Positions 1-6,766 of a DNA stretch of 64,000 bases are shown piece by piece. The DNA comes from Clostridiaceae bacterium (GTDB taxonomy: Bacteria > Bacillota > Clostridia > Oscillospirales > Acutalibacteraceae). The stretch spans positions 1 to 64,000 of the forward strand of contig JAUMVO010000007.1 of assembly GCA_030530095.1 (NCBI GenBank). Direction: 5' to 3'. A program made the translations under genes and the position numbers. How positions within the stretch are numbered: the first letter of the stretch is position 1; each line of letters begins with the position of its first letter. Under the pieces are notes generated by a model that ran no database searches, was not told the DNA's origin, and saw only the letters and a list, made by a program, of their open reading frames with translations.

Positions 1-2
1 CT

Positions 3-836
3 TTGATTTTCGAGGGAATGTGCGGAAAAATCATTAAAAAGGCAAAGAAGGAAGACGATAAAAAGGACAAGAAGGAAAAGAAGGAAATCTCCGAGGAGGA
101 GAAAAAGATCAAATCTCTCCGCAAACAGGTACAGGAAAACCTTCTCAAACTTGCCGCCCGTATTCCTTCCTTCATGTATCTTACCGACTATCGTGAGCAG
201 ACCATCAAGGATGTTATCACACAGTTGGAACCAGACCTCTTCAAAAAGGTCACAGGCTTGTCTGTCAGAGACTTTGATGTGCTTTGTGATATCGGCTTGT
301 TTGACCCTGAAAAGATGAACCAGGGCATCTTCGGCTTCCGCAGATATGAAAATTCCAGTCTGAATTACACCGGCATTGATATGCATGAAGGTGAGGATAT
401 CGGTGGTTGGGATACTGTCCTTCGCCGTGAGGAATATAATACCTTGTATGCAAATCAGCAGGCAACGTTGTCTTTGCAGTCCGCTATTCTTGCTGCACTT
501 GATGACGAGCCGGAAGAAAAACAGCCTGTCGTAAAGAAGCCTGTTGTAAGTACGCCGCCGAAACCTGCTACGACAATTACTCAACGTTATGGTGTTCCGC
601 AGCCGTCAAAACCCGTCGGTACACCTTCCACGGTTCAAGTTGCCGTTCAAAAGCCGAAAGAAGAAATCAAAGTGCCGGATGTCAAGGTCGGTGACAAAGT
701 CAAGCATAAGACCTTCGGCGAAGGAACAATCTCGTTTATGGACAAAGCACAGAAGAAAATCCGTGTTCAATTCCATGTTGGTGAAAAAATGTTCCTTTAC
801 CCGGATGCGTTCGTCAACGGGCATCTTTCGGTATAA
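3..836 (+). CDS. Partial protein with helicase-tail-like region and C-terminal Tudor-like domain
   Basis: The frame is open to the left edge, so the true start probably lies outside the window; the first TTG visible is not a convincing start. Visible part (277 aa): a very lysine/glutamate-rich charged stretch (about residues 10-45), a globular region of about 120 residues containing GIDMHEGEDIGGWDTV, a Pro/Val/Lys-rich linker (about 170-225), and a final 45-residue module starting VGDKVKHKTFGEGTI. The last module resembles the small SH3/Tudor-like domain at the C terminus of PcrA/UvrD-type helicases. The middle part resembles, from memory, the tails of large DEAD/DEAH or type III restriction-like helicases on mobile elements; this is inference. 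It is followed after 15 bp by a GIY-YIG gene, probably co-transcribed. The function of this fragment alone cannot be assigned. Confidence 0.6.
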   Translation: MIFEGMCGKIIKKAKKEDDKKDKKEKKEISEEEKKIKSLRKQVQENLLKLAARIPSFMYLTDYREQTIKDVITQLEPDLFKKVTGLSVRDFDVLCDIGLFDPEKMNQGIFGFRRYENSSLNYTGIDMHEGEDIGGWDTVLRREEYNTLYANQQATLSLQSAILAALDDEPEEKQPVVKKPVVSTPPKPATTITQRYGVPQPSKPVGTPSTVQVAVQKPKEEIKVPDVKVGDKVKHKTFGEGTISFMDKAQKKIRVQFHVGEKMFLYPDAFVNGHLSV

Positions 837-851
837 TGCGGAGGTGTTGAT

Positions 852-1700
852 ATGGCACATGGAAAATCAATCGAATTGTTTCTGGCAAACGGAACAGCAG
901 ATAGCCTAATAATTGCGGAGCTATCCAATTGGAATGGTAAAGCCATAAAGATACCGCGTATCGAAGTCACCGAGTGTAAGCGTGACGATATCAAAGGTGC
1001 AGGAGTGTATTTTCTGTTCTGCAAAGAAGAGGATGATACCGATTCCGTATACATCGGAGAGTCCGAAACGGTACAGGATAGGCTCATACAGCACCTTCGT
1101 GATTACAATGCCGAGAAGGAAAAGTTCTACTGGACAACGGCGGTAATTTTCCTCGGTCGAGACTTGAACAAAGCCCTCATTCGATATCTTGAAGACCGCT
1201 TTGTTCAAATCGCTCGTGAGTGCAAGCGGTATAATGTGTTGACAAAAAACACCTACAGCCGAACCGTGATGAAAGAGGCTCATGTTGCGGCTATGGAAGA
1301 ATTCATCGATAATGTGCGAGTTCTTATAAACGCCCTTGGCTATAAGGTTCTTGAACCCACAGTTCAAAAAACCTCTGATTCGGCGGATGAGGATGAAAAG
1401 CTGTACTTGAATACGGGGGCGGTTAGGGCTGTTGGCATTGTTACATCGGAAGGCTTTGTCCTTCTTGCCGGTTCAAAAATAAACGAGAAGGCATCGGAAA
1501 AATCACTCAATAAAGGAGCGATTGCTCTTAGGAAAAAGCATTTTGCTGCCGGAAGGGTCAAAGACCTAACCACAACAGAGGACATTCTCTTTTCAAGCTC
1601 ATCAGCGGCGGCAGATTTCGTAACAGGGTACAGCGTTAGCGGTCCCGCCAGTTGGAAAAACGCGGCGGGTCAAACATTAAAAGAAATCGAATCAAAATAA
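852..1700 (+). CDS. GIY-YIG nuclease family protein with DUF4357 domain
   Basis: 282 aa. The N-terminal half carries a GIY-YIG fold: GVYFLF near residue 53 and VYIGES near residue 68 correspond to the two signature strands, followed by RLIQHLRDY and a conserved glutamate in YLEDRFVQIA. The C-terminal part (about residues 210-280, YLNTGAVRAVGIVTSEGF onward, ending with the SGPASWKNAAGQTL segment) matches DUF4357, often fused to GIY-YIG proteins of accessory DNA. A strong GGAGGT lies 8 nt before the ATG. The family suggests a DNA endonuclease or DNA-binding role in restriction, defence or element maintenance; the substrate is unknown. It sits between the helicase-tail fragment and a SLOG gene, all on the same strand, which suggests one accessory operon. 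Confidence 0.85.
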   Translation: MAHGKSIELFLANGTADSLIIAELSNWNGKAIKIPRIEVTECKRDDIKGAGVYFLFCKEEDDTDSVYIGESETVQDRLIQHLRDYNAEKEKFYWTTAVIFLGRDLNKALIRYLEDRFVQIARECKRYNVLTKNTYSRTVMKEAHVAAMEEFIDNVRVLINALGYKVLEPTVQKTSDSADEDEKLYLNTGAVRAVGIVTSEGFVLLAGSKINEKASEKSLNKGAIALRKKHFAAGRVKDLTTTEDILFSSSSAAADFVTGYSVSGPASWKNAAGQTLKEIESK

Positions 1701-1737
1701 AACAAGTCCACTCGAAGTCTGTAAACGTAAAGGGGTG

Positions 1738-2226
1738 ATGACGGGCGTGTTTGATGTTTTCACGGTGTCCTTCTTCGGTCACCGCCAGATCGACCGCTTC
1801 TTCGATGCAGAAGAAAAGGTTGCTGCCATTGTCAGAAGACTCATCACAGAAAAAGAATATGTTGAGCTTCTGATAGGTCGTGATGGTGAATTCGACCAGA
1901 TTGTCTCCTCCACGGTGAGACGGGCAAAAAGAGACATCCGGGATGACAATAGCGAACTCATCTGGGTGATGGCTTATCTGAAAGCTGAGTATGCCAATAA
2001 TGCTGACTCGTTTGATGAATACTATGATCGAGTAGAAGTGTGCGATGAGGCAGCTCGAAGCCACCCGAAGTCAGCTATTCAGATCAGAAACCGCAGCATG
2101 GTGGATAGGTCTGACTTGGTAGCCTGCTATGTTGATCACCAGTCCGGCGGTGCGTTTCAAACGATGCAATATGCCCTGAAACGCGGCAAGAAAGTAATCA
2201 ATCTCGCCGAAGAGGATACATTTTAA
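1738..2226 (+). CDS. SLOG-superfamily (YspA/DUF1273-like) protein
   Basis: About 162 aa. FTVSFFGHRQI at the N terminus and DLVACYVDHQSGGAFQTMQYALKRGKKVINL near the C terminus form the Rossmann-like nucleotide-binding pattern of the SLOG superfamily, with a Gly-rich GGAFQT loop. Members bind nucleotide-derived ligands and often occur in mobile or defence loci; the ligand here is unknown. The start is uncertain: ATG 1738 is only 2 nt from the AAAGGGG ribosome site, GTG 1747 (MFDVFTVSFFGHR) is 11 nt away and may be the real start, and GTG 1735 is also in frame. It is the last gene before a structured non-coding stretch and tRNA-Ser. Confidence 0.7.
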   Translation: MTGVFDVFTVSFFGHRQIDRFFDAEEKVAAIVRRLITEKEYVELLIGRDGEFDQIVSSTVRRAKRDIRDDNSELIWVMAYLKAEYANNADSFDEYYDRVEVCDEAARSHPKSAIQIRNRSMVDRSDLVACYVDHQSGGAFQTMQYALKRGKKVINLAEEDTF

Positions 2227-2236
2227 TTTTTCCTCG

Positions 2237-2271
2237 AACCTTTTAATTATTCTACGAAAAATTAAAAGGTT
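2237..2271. repeat. 12-bp perfect inverted repeat after the SLOG gene
   Basis: AACCTTTTAATT (2237-2248) is repeated inverted at 2260-2271 around an 11-nt loop. It begins 10 bp after the SLOG stop codon. It is AT-rich and has no T-run directly after it, so it may be an mRNA 3'-end hairpin or a protein-binding site. Confidence 0.55.
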
Positions 2272-2331
2272 AGGCAGAGTGGGTTCACTTTTTCCGGCGG
2301 CGGCATTTGCCCGGAAACCCTATAAACAAAA

Positions 2332-2377
2332 AAAGCGAGGTTGGCAGGTTCGCATTTGAACCCACTAACCTCGCTTT
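2332..2377. terminator. Long nested hairpin at the edge of the accessory fragment
   Basis: Outer arms AAAGCGAGGTT (2332-2342) and AACCTCGCTTT (2367-2377) pair perfectly; an inner stem GGTTC/GAACC (2348-2352 and 2358-2362) extends it. Read on the minus strand the right-hand arm continues into a run of seven T, so it works best as a minus-strand terminator, but it also closes the plus-strand accessory genes. The GGTTCGCATTTGAACC core superficially looks like a tRNA T-arm. Confidence 0.55.
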
Positions 2378-2412
2378 AGGCTTTATATCAAGGGATTTTC
2401 ATAGGGAATAAT

Positions 2413-2449
2413 TAAAAAGTACGGTAGCAATTTGTATCATTGCTACCGT
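2413..2449 (-). terminator. Terminator of the tRNA-Ser gene
   Basis: On the minus strand ACGGTAGCAAT pairs with ATTGCTACCGT and is followed by ACTTTTT, directly downstream of the tRNA 3' end. Classic intrinsic terminator. Confidence 0.8.
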
Positions 2450-2456
2450 ACCTTTG

Positions 2457-2549
2457 TGGCGGAGAGCAAGGGATTCGAACCCTCGAAGCCGTTTTAGCAG
2501 CTTACACGATTTCCAATCGTGCTCCTTCGACCAGCTCGGACAACTCTCC
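2457..2549 (-). tRNA. tRNA-Ser (anticodon GGA)
   Basis: The minus-strand RNA starts GGAGAGT and ends GCTCTCCGCCA, giving a 7-bp acceptor stem (last pair T-G), encoded CCA and discriminator G. The anticodon arm CACGATT-GGA-AATCGTG reads UCC/UCU serine codons. The T-arm is GAGGGTTCGAATCCCTT, and the long variable arm typical of serine tRNA explains the 93-nt length. It has its own promoter upstream and terminator downstream. Confidence 0.95.
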
Positions 2550-2568
2550 GTGTGTCAAATGCTTGTCT

Positions 2569-2597
2569 ATTATAAATAATAATTTCAAAAAAATCAA
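2569..2597 (-). promoter_or_regulatory. SigA-type promoter of tRNA-Ser
   Basis: Minus strand TTGATT (2592-2597), 17-bp spacer, TATAAT (2569-2574), about 20 bp upstream of the mature tRNA 5' end. Confidence 0.75.
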
Positions 2598-2648
2598 GTC
2601 TATTTTTTCAACCGCAGATTAAAAGACTAAAGTTTATCGGTTTAACCG

Positions 2649-2680
2649 AAAAAAGCACTTGCAAACGCAAGTGCTTTTTT
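2649..2680. terminator. Bidirectional terminator downstream of the Xre regulator
   Basis: AAAAAGCACTTGC-AAAC-GCAAGTGCTTTTT, a perfect stem with A-run before and T-run after. It ends 9 bp from the stop of the minus-strand regulator gene and also separates it from the tRNA-Ser promoter. Confidence 0.85.
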
Positions 2681-2689
2681 CATTAATTC

Positions 2690-3454
2690 CTATCTTTTCT
2701 TATACAACACCAATTCCGGATTGCTGCCGCCTTCGCCGTAGGTGCAGACAAGTATGAAGTCCATATTCGCCAGCACGCCGAAGCAGCGGTCGCCGCCGAA
2801 TTCACATTCAAGCTGGTTGCCCAGATATGTCGTGCCGTCGTCAAGGAATTTCACACTCTGACCGCCCGGCAGTCTGTACTCGAGATTGACGTAGCTGCCG
2901 ACGAGCGCATTGAGCTTATCGAGCTTCGGCATACCCTCGATATCAAGAGCGTTTATTTCGTCAATCAGCTGCTTCTTGAACGCTTCAAACTCGCCGTTGT
3001 CGCTGAGTTCCTCGTACTTTTTCCAGTAGTTGAGCGTTGGCAGCATCTGCTTCATATACGCCCTCGCCTGCTCCTCGGTGAAGCCCTCCCTCGCCATGTG
3101 GGGAACGCAGACGTCTATAAGACTGTCCATATCGCTGTAGGTGTATGTTCCGTCGGCGTAACACCATTTGCAGTATTCCTCGTTAAGCGTTCCGTCGGCG
3201 TTTCTGCCTATCATTTCGTCCTCAAGCGGCATTCCGCAGCACTGGCAGACAAGCTTCTGCGGTGAGCCGAGCAGAGTATTAATCGAAACGCCGAAAACGT
3301 TTGAAAGGAGTTTGAGCGTTTCGGTGTTCGGTACGGTTTCGCCGTTTTCCCAGCGCGAGACAGCCTGACGGGTTACGAAAACCTTTTCGGCAAGCTCGTC
3401 CTGAGACATTCCGTTTTTATTTCTGAGTTCAAGTATAACGTCTTTTGTATTCAT
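2690..3454 (-). CDS. Xre-family HTH regulator with zinc-ribbon domain
   Basis: 254 aa from ATG 3454, chosen because GGGAGGC lies just upstream; a longer in-frame start at 3490 has no ribosome site. Residues 1-60 are an Xre/Cro helix-turn-helix (MSQDELAEKVFVTRQAVSRWENG). Residues about 68-105 hold CQCCGMPLED and a later YCKWCYADG, two CxxC pairs that form a putative zinc-ribbon domain, followed by a helical segment; the last 80 residues are a beta-rich domain (YVNLEYRLPGGQSVKFLDDG) that I do not name. Proteins of this build are probable one-component transcription regulators. It is divergent from the polyferredoxin gene; a palindrome lies between them. Confidence 0.85.
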   Translation of the reverse strand: MNTKDVILELRNKNGMSQDELAEKVFVTRQAVSRWENGETVPNTETLKLLSNVFGVSINTLLGSPQKLVCQCCGMPLEDEMIGRNADGTLNEEYCKWCYADGTYTYSDMDSLIDVCVPHMAREGFTEEQARAYMKQMLPTLNYWKKYEELSDNGEFEAFKKQLIDEINALDIEGMPKLDKLNALVGSYVNLEYRLPGGQSVKFLDDGTTYLGNQLECEFGGDRCFGVLANMDFILVCTYGEGGSNPELVLYKKR

Positions 3455-3502
3455 ACTGTCGCCTCCCTGATTACAATATATCACAGGCACAATATGATTT
3501 CA

Positions 3503-3543
3503 AGCAACTGACTGTTGCTAAATTCCCGACGGTGTTCTATAAT
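3503..3543 (+). promoter_or_regulatory. Promoter of polyferredoxin gene with overlapping palindrome
   Basis: TTGCTA (3515-3520), 17-bp spacer, TATAAT (3538-3543) precede the gene at 3566. The inverted repeat AGCAAC-TGACT-GTTGCT (3503-3519) covers most of the -35 hexamer. It is a plausible operator for the divergently encoded Xre regulator; regulation is inferred from position only. Confidence 0.65.
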
Positions 3544-3565
3544 TTAAGCGAAAGGGAGTTTAACA

Positions 3566-4384
3566 ATGAAAAAATTCGTATGGTCCGCGGTTATCTTTGC
3601 CGCCTTCGAAGCGGTTGCCGTAACCCTTTGGCTGACCAAGGACAATATTTTCTATCTTTTTAATTTCAGTTATATCGGCTTCTCCGTTGCGCTCGGAGTT
3701 TTTCTGATTAACGGAAAATACCGCCACGCACGCCGTATAGTTCAGCTGCTCGTCGGACTTTATATGCTTGTTTATCTCGGGCTTATCTGCCGTGAGAATA
3801 TGCAGATTGAGGGCTTCTGGTACTATCTGTTTACGGGCGTATTTGAGGCGGCGACAATCCATTACGCCGTGGCCAAGATTTTCGGTCCCCTGCTCTTCGG
3901 AAGAGGCTGGTGCGGCTATGCCTGCTGGACGGCGATGGTGCTCGATTTCCTGCCCTACAAGACGCCCGAAAAACCGCGAAAGAAAATCGGCTGGATAAGA
4001 TACGTCACCTTTGCCGCTTCGCTGATTTTTGTTGCCGCGCTGTTTTTAAGCAAGGTCGGCAATATCGAGCGCATTATGTTCTGGGCGTTTATAATCGGAA
4101 ACGTAATTTATTACGCGGTCGGTATAATACTCGCATTCGCGTTTAAGGACAACCGCGCGTTCTGCAAATACATCTGCCCCGTTACCGTATTCTTAAAGCC
4201 GATGAGTTATTTCTCGCTGTTCAGAATCAAATGCGACAAAGAAAAATGTATCGACTGCGGAAAGTGCAAACGCGTCTGCCCGATGGACGTTGACGTTACC
4301 GATAATTCGCGCAAACGCAAAAACGCAACCGAGTGCATTCTGTGCATGGAATGCGTCAGGAACTGCCCGAAGGATGCGCTGTGA
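3566..4384 (+). CDS. NapH/CcoG-like membrane 4Fe-4S polyferredoxin
   Basis: 272 aa. Hydrophobic helices occupy about residues 5-110 and 145-200. GRGWCGYACW and FCKYICPV are the paired cysteine motifs of the NapH/YccM/NosR-type membrane domain. The C terminus carries two classic 4Fe-4S motifs, CIDCGKCKRVCP and CILCMECVRNCP, so the protein likely passes electrons between a membrane carrier and a soluble partner on the cytoplasmic side. No reductase partner gene lies next to it, so the acceptor is unknown. The start has AAAGGGAG 8-10 nt upstream. Confidence 0.85.
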   Translation: MKKFVWSAVIFAAFEAVAVTLWLTKDNIFYLFNFSYIGFSVALGVFLINGKYRHARRIVQLLVGLYMLVYLGLICRENMQIEGFWYYLFTGVFEAATIHYAVAKIFGPLLFGRGWCGYACWTAMVLDFLPYKTPEKPRKKIGWIRYVTFAASLIFVAALFLSKVGNIERIMFWAFIIGNVIYYAVGIILAFAFKDNRAFCKYICPVTVFLKPMSYFSLFRIKCDKEKCIDCGKCKRVCPMDVDVTDNSRKRKNATECILCMECVRNCPKDAL

Positions 4385-4403
4385 AAAGTTTGTTAAAAAT
4401 TAG

Positions 4404-4433
4404 TTGACAATACGTGCCCAACGGTTATATAAT
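4404..4433 (+). promoter_or_regulatory. Promoter of tRNA-Ala
   Basis: TTGACA (4404-4409), 18-bp spacer, TATAAT (4428-4433), 12 bp before the tRNA 5' end. Confidence 0.8.
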
Positions 4434-4445
4434 AAACAGGCATTC

Positions 4446-4521
4446 GGGCCTGTAGCGCAGTTGGGAGCGCACTACATTCGCATTGTAGGGGTCGAGAGTT
4501 CGAATCTCTTCAGGTCCACCA
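4446..4521 (+). tRNA. tRNA-Ala (anticodon CGC)
   Basis: 76 nt including CCA. Acceptor GGGCCTG pairs with CAGGTCC and contains the G3-U70 wobble that identifies alanine tRNAs. The anticodon arm CTACA-TTCGCAT-TGTAG gives CGC, reading GCG. D-arm GCGC and T-arm GAGAGTTCGAATCTCTT are intact. Its last 21 bases are duplicated 301 bp downstream. Confidence 0.95.
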
Positions 4522-4583
4522 TACCGTGCAAATCCGAACACCGTATTTTTCGTAAAACATACATTCGGGTTTGTGCTTACATT

Positions 4584-4620
4584 GAAGAACGCTGACTTTT
4601 AGTTGGCGTTCTTCTTTTTC
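4584..4620 (+). terminator. Terminator downstream of tRNA-Ala
   Basis: GAAGAACGC (4584-4592) pairs with GCGTTCTTC (4605-4613) and is followed by TTTTTC. About 60 bp after the tRNA 3' end. Confidence 0.75.
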
Positions 4621-4640
4621 GGCATTTCATAAGTCATATG

Positions 4641-4712
4641 CTCCACCAAAGAAAAGCCACTCGAAAGAGTGGCCTTTTTCTTTGGTCGGGAATTTCGTTT
4701 GAAGAGATTCGA
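4641..4712. repeat. tRNA-tail/terminator-like unit 1
   Basis: TCCACCAAAGAAAA, a 7-bp stem GCCACTC-GAAA-GAGTGGC, then CTTTTTCTTTGGTCGG. The outer CCAAAGAAAA also pairs with the T-rich strand, making one long hairpin. It is followed by GGAATTTCGTTTGAAGA and by TGAAGAGATTCGAAC (4700-4714), a 15-nt reverse complement of the tRNA-Ala T-arm. It is homologous in layout to the unit at 4813-4878. Confidence 0.65.
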
Positions 4713-4741
4713 ACAGGAAGGAGCTTCCGAAGGAAGCGGAA

Positions 4742-4766
4742 GAAAACAGTCCGGTGGACTGTTTTC
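4742..4766. repeat. 11-bp perfect palindrome inside the tRNA-Ala downstream block
   Basis: GAAAACAGTCC-GGT-GGACTGTTTTC. It sits in the middle of the segment bracketed by inverted copies of the tRNA-Ala T-arm (4701-4711 and 4802-4812). Confidence 0.6.
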
Positions 4767-4801
4767 GCTGACGCGTGCGTGCCGAGCGCCGAGCGCTCGG
4801 G

Positions 4802-4878
4802 CGAATCTCTTCAGGTCCACCAACAAGAAACCGCCTTTACGGCGGTTTTTTTGTTGGTCGGAATTACGTTTAAAGACC
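4802..4878. repeat. Duplicate of tRNA-Ala 3' end plus terminator-like unit 2
   Basis: Bases 4802-4822 are identical to the last 21 bases of tRNA-Ala (4501-4521), including CCACCA. They run straight into AACAAGAAACCGCC, loop TTTA, GGCGG and a T-run ending TTGTTGGTCGG, then AATTACGTTTAAAGA. No acceptor 5' half, D-arm or anticodon arm precedes it, so this is not a tRNA gene but a tail fragment with a terminator-like hairpin. Confidence 0.75.
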
Positions 4879-4880
4879 AA

Positions 4881-5250
4881 CGGGCGATTCGTGAATCGCC
4901 CTTACGGATTGTGCGTAAGGCGGGATGTCCACATCACTCCATCAGTTTATCACTTATTTTACGGGGCGCCGAGTCGTCGCCCCCTACGGACTCACTTCGG
5001 ACGAACATTTCGTAGGGGCGAGCAGTGCTCGCCCGCTAAAGTCAGATGTAATTAAAACGGGCGACCAAAGGTCGCCCCTACGTTTAGTAAGATATACTCT
5101 GTAAGTATTATAATGTTCGGAAGCGAAGCTTCCCCGCAACTTGCCGAAGGCAAATTTCACTCGTCCGCAGGACGAATTTCACTGCCGAAAGGCAATTTCA
5201 CTCTTGCGCAGCAAGAATTTCACTTCGAGGTCGAAGACCTCGACCGCCTC
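4881..5250 (+). repeat. Composite palindromic repeat, copy 1 (modular hairpin array)
   Basis: No gene lies between tRNA-Ala and glyQS. The stretch starts with four GC-rich palindromes of the GTAGGGGCG...CGCCC type (4881-4901, 4963-4983, 5011-5035, 5058-5082). A linker TTTAGTAAGATATACTCTGTAAG leads to six short hairpins: GGAAGCGAAGCTTCC (5119), TTGCCGAAGGCAA (5141), TCGTCCGCAGGACGA (5161), TGCCGAAAGGCA (5183), TCTTGCGCAGCAAGA (5202) and TCGAGGTCGAAGACCTCGA (5225). From the second hairpin on they are separated by the constant spacer ATTTCAC(T). Related copies lie at 53003-53250 (inverted) and 56158-56425. Confidence 0.85.
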
Positions 5251-5267
5251 AAATTTATAACCCTTCC

Positions 5268-5296
5268 TTGACTTTTTATACTTTATATTATAAAAT
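5268..5296 (+). promoter_or_regulatory. Promoter of glyQS
   Basis: TTGACT (5268-5273), 17-bp spacer, TAAAAT (5291-5296), leaving a leader of about 40 nt. That is too short for a T-box, so no T-box control of this synthetase is visible. Confidence 0.6.
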
Positions 5297-5343
5297 TAAC
5301 TTTCAGCGAAAATAAAAAGACATTTATTTAAGGAATGATTAAT

Positions 5344-6747
5344 ATGCTTAAGAACAGTGAGAAATTGCTTGAAAAGCTCGTTGCGCTCTCTAAAAACAGA
5401 GGCTTTGTTTTCCCCGGCAGCGAGATTTACGGCGGACTTGCGAACACCTGGGACTACGGTCCCTTAGGTGTCGAAATCAAAGAAAACATCAAAAGAGCCT
5501 GGAGGAAGAAGTTCATTCAGGAGAACAAATACAACGTCGGTCTTGACTGCGCTATTCTTATGAATCCGCAGACATGGGTTGCCTCGGGACATCTCGGCGG
5601 CTTCTCGGACCCGCTGATGGACTGCTGCGAGTGCAAAACCCGCCACAGAGCCGACAACCTTATCGAGGAATTCGACGGAACGAACGTCGCGGGCTGGACA
5701 AACGAGCAGATGAGCGCCTACATAGAGGAGCATAAGATCCCCTGCCCCAACTGCGGCAAGCACAACTTCACCGACATCCGTCAGTTCAATCTTATGTTCA
5801 AGACCTTCCAGGGCGTTACCGAGGATTCGAAGGACGAGATTTATCTTCGTCCCGAAACCGCTCAGGGTATCTTCGTAAACTTCCAGAACGTTCAGAGAAC
5901 GACGAGAAAAAAGGTTCCCTTCGGTATCGCGCAGATCGGTAAATCCTTCCGCAACGAAATCACGCCCGGTAAGTTCATCTTCCGCGTACGTGAGTTTGAA
6001 CAGATGGAGCTTGAGTTCTTCTGCAAGCCCGGCACGGACCTTGAGTGGTTCGACTACTGGAGAGGCTTCTGCCGCGACTGGCTTTATTCACTCAATATCA
6101 AGGAAGAAAACTTAAGACTTCGCGACCACGATCCCGAGGAACTTTGCTTCTATTCAAAGGCGACAACCGACTTCGAGTATCTTTTCCCGTTCGGCTGGGG
6201 CGAGCTCTGGGGCGTTGCGGACAGAACCGACTATGACCTTACGCAGCACATCAAGACAAGCGGAAAAAGTCTTGAATATTTCGACCCCGAGACCAACGAA
6301 AAATACGTTCCCTACGTTATCGAGCCCTCGCTCGGCGTAGAGAGACTGTTCCTCGCGCTTCTGACAGAGGCTTATGACGAGGAAGTCGTTGACGCGGAAA
6401 AGAACGATACGAGAGTTGTTATGCATTTCCACCCTGCCATCGCACCGATAAAGGCGGCTGTGCTTCCGCTTTCAAAGAAGCTAAACGACAAGGCGGGCGA
6501 AATATATGACGAGCTTTCAAAGTATTTCAACGTTGATTTCGACGACGCAGGCTCTATCGGTAAGCGTTACCGCCGTCAGGACGAGATAGGTACTCCGTTC
6601 TGCATCACGGTTGACTTTGAAACCGTAGGCGACGAGAATACACCCGCCGACGACTGCGTAACAGTCAGAGACAGAGACACTATGGAGCAGGTAAGAATTC
6701 CCGTTTCACAGCTCGTTGACTATATAAAGGAAAGACTCGAATTCTGA
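5344..6747 (+). CDS. glyQS: Glycyl-tRNA synthetase (single-chain, dimeric type)
   Basis: 467 aa from ATG 5344, preferred to ATG 5335 because TAAGGA lies 9 nt upstream of it. It charges tRNA-Gly with glycine in the cytoplasm. Class II features are visible: NTWDYGPLG near the N terminus, a zinc-knuckle-like pair (CCECKTRHR and CPNCGKHNF), motif 2 region [24 protein letters not shown], and EPSLGVERL. The C-terminal 100 residues, starting [12 protein letters not shown], are the HGTP anticodon-binding domain. The length fits the eukaryote-like alpha2 enzyme, not the alpha/beta bacterial type. A lipid kinase gene follows after 19 bp and may be co-transcribed. Confidence 0.95.
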   Translation: MLKNSEKLLEKLVALSKNRGFVFPGSEIYGGLANTWDYGPLGVEIKENIKRAWRKKFIQENKYNVGLDCAILMNPQTWVASGHLGGFSDPLMDCCECKTRHRADNLIEEFDGTNVAGWTNEQMSAYIEEHKIPCPNCGKHNFTDIRQFNLMFKTFQGVTEDSKDEIYLRPETAQGIFVNFQNVQRTTRKKVPFGIAQIGKSFRNEITPGKFIFRVREFEQMELEFFCKPGTDLEWFDYWRGFCRDWLYSLNIKEENLRLRDHDPEELCFYSKATTDFEYLFPFGWGELWGVADRTDYDLTQHIKTSGKSLEYFDPETNEKYVPYVIEPSLGVERLFLALLTEAYDEEVVDAEKNDTRVVMHFHPAIAPIKAAVLPLSKKLNDKAGEIYDELSKYFNVDFDDAGSIGKRYRRQDEIGTPFCITVDFETVGDENTPADDCVTVRDRDTMEQVRIPVSQLVDYIKERLEF

Positions 6748-6766
6748 GCCTTAGGAGGCAAATACT

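Noticed and set aside
1..2226. Complete phage or ICE in the window
   Set aside because: No integrase, relaxase or structural genes are visible; only an edge fragment is present.
4802..4822. A second tRNA-Ala gene
   Set aside because: Only the 3' tail is present; no D-arm, anticodon arm or matching acceptor 5' strand.
4638..5055. Open frames across the tRNA-Ala downstream block
   Set aside because: They read through hairpins and repeat modules, have no known domain, and no ribosome site.
5140..5245. CRISPR-like regular spacing in the repeat before glyQS
   Set aside because: The constant part is only 7-8 nt (ATTTCACT) and the variable parts are themselves palindromes reused in other copies; no repeat of 24-40 nt and no cas genes.
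5297..5343. T-box leader of glycyl-tRNA synthetase
   Set aside because: The leader is only about 40 nt and lacks the T-box antiterminator sequence.
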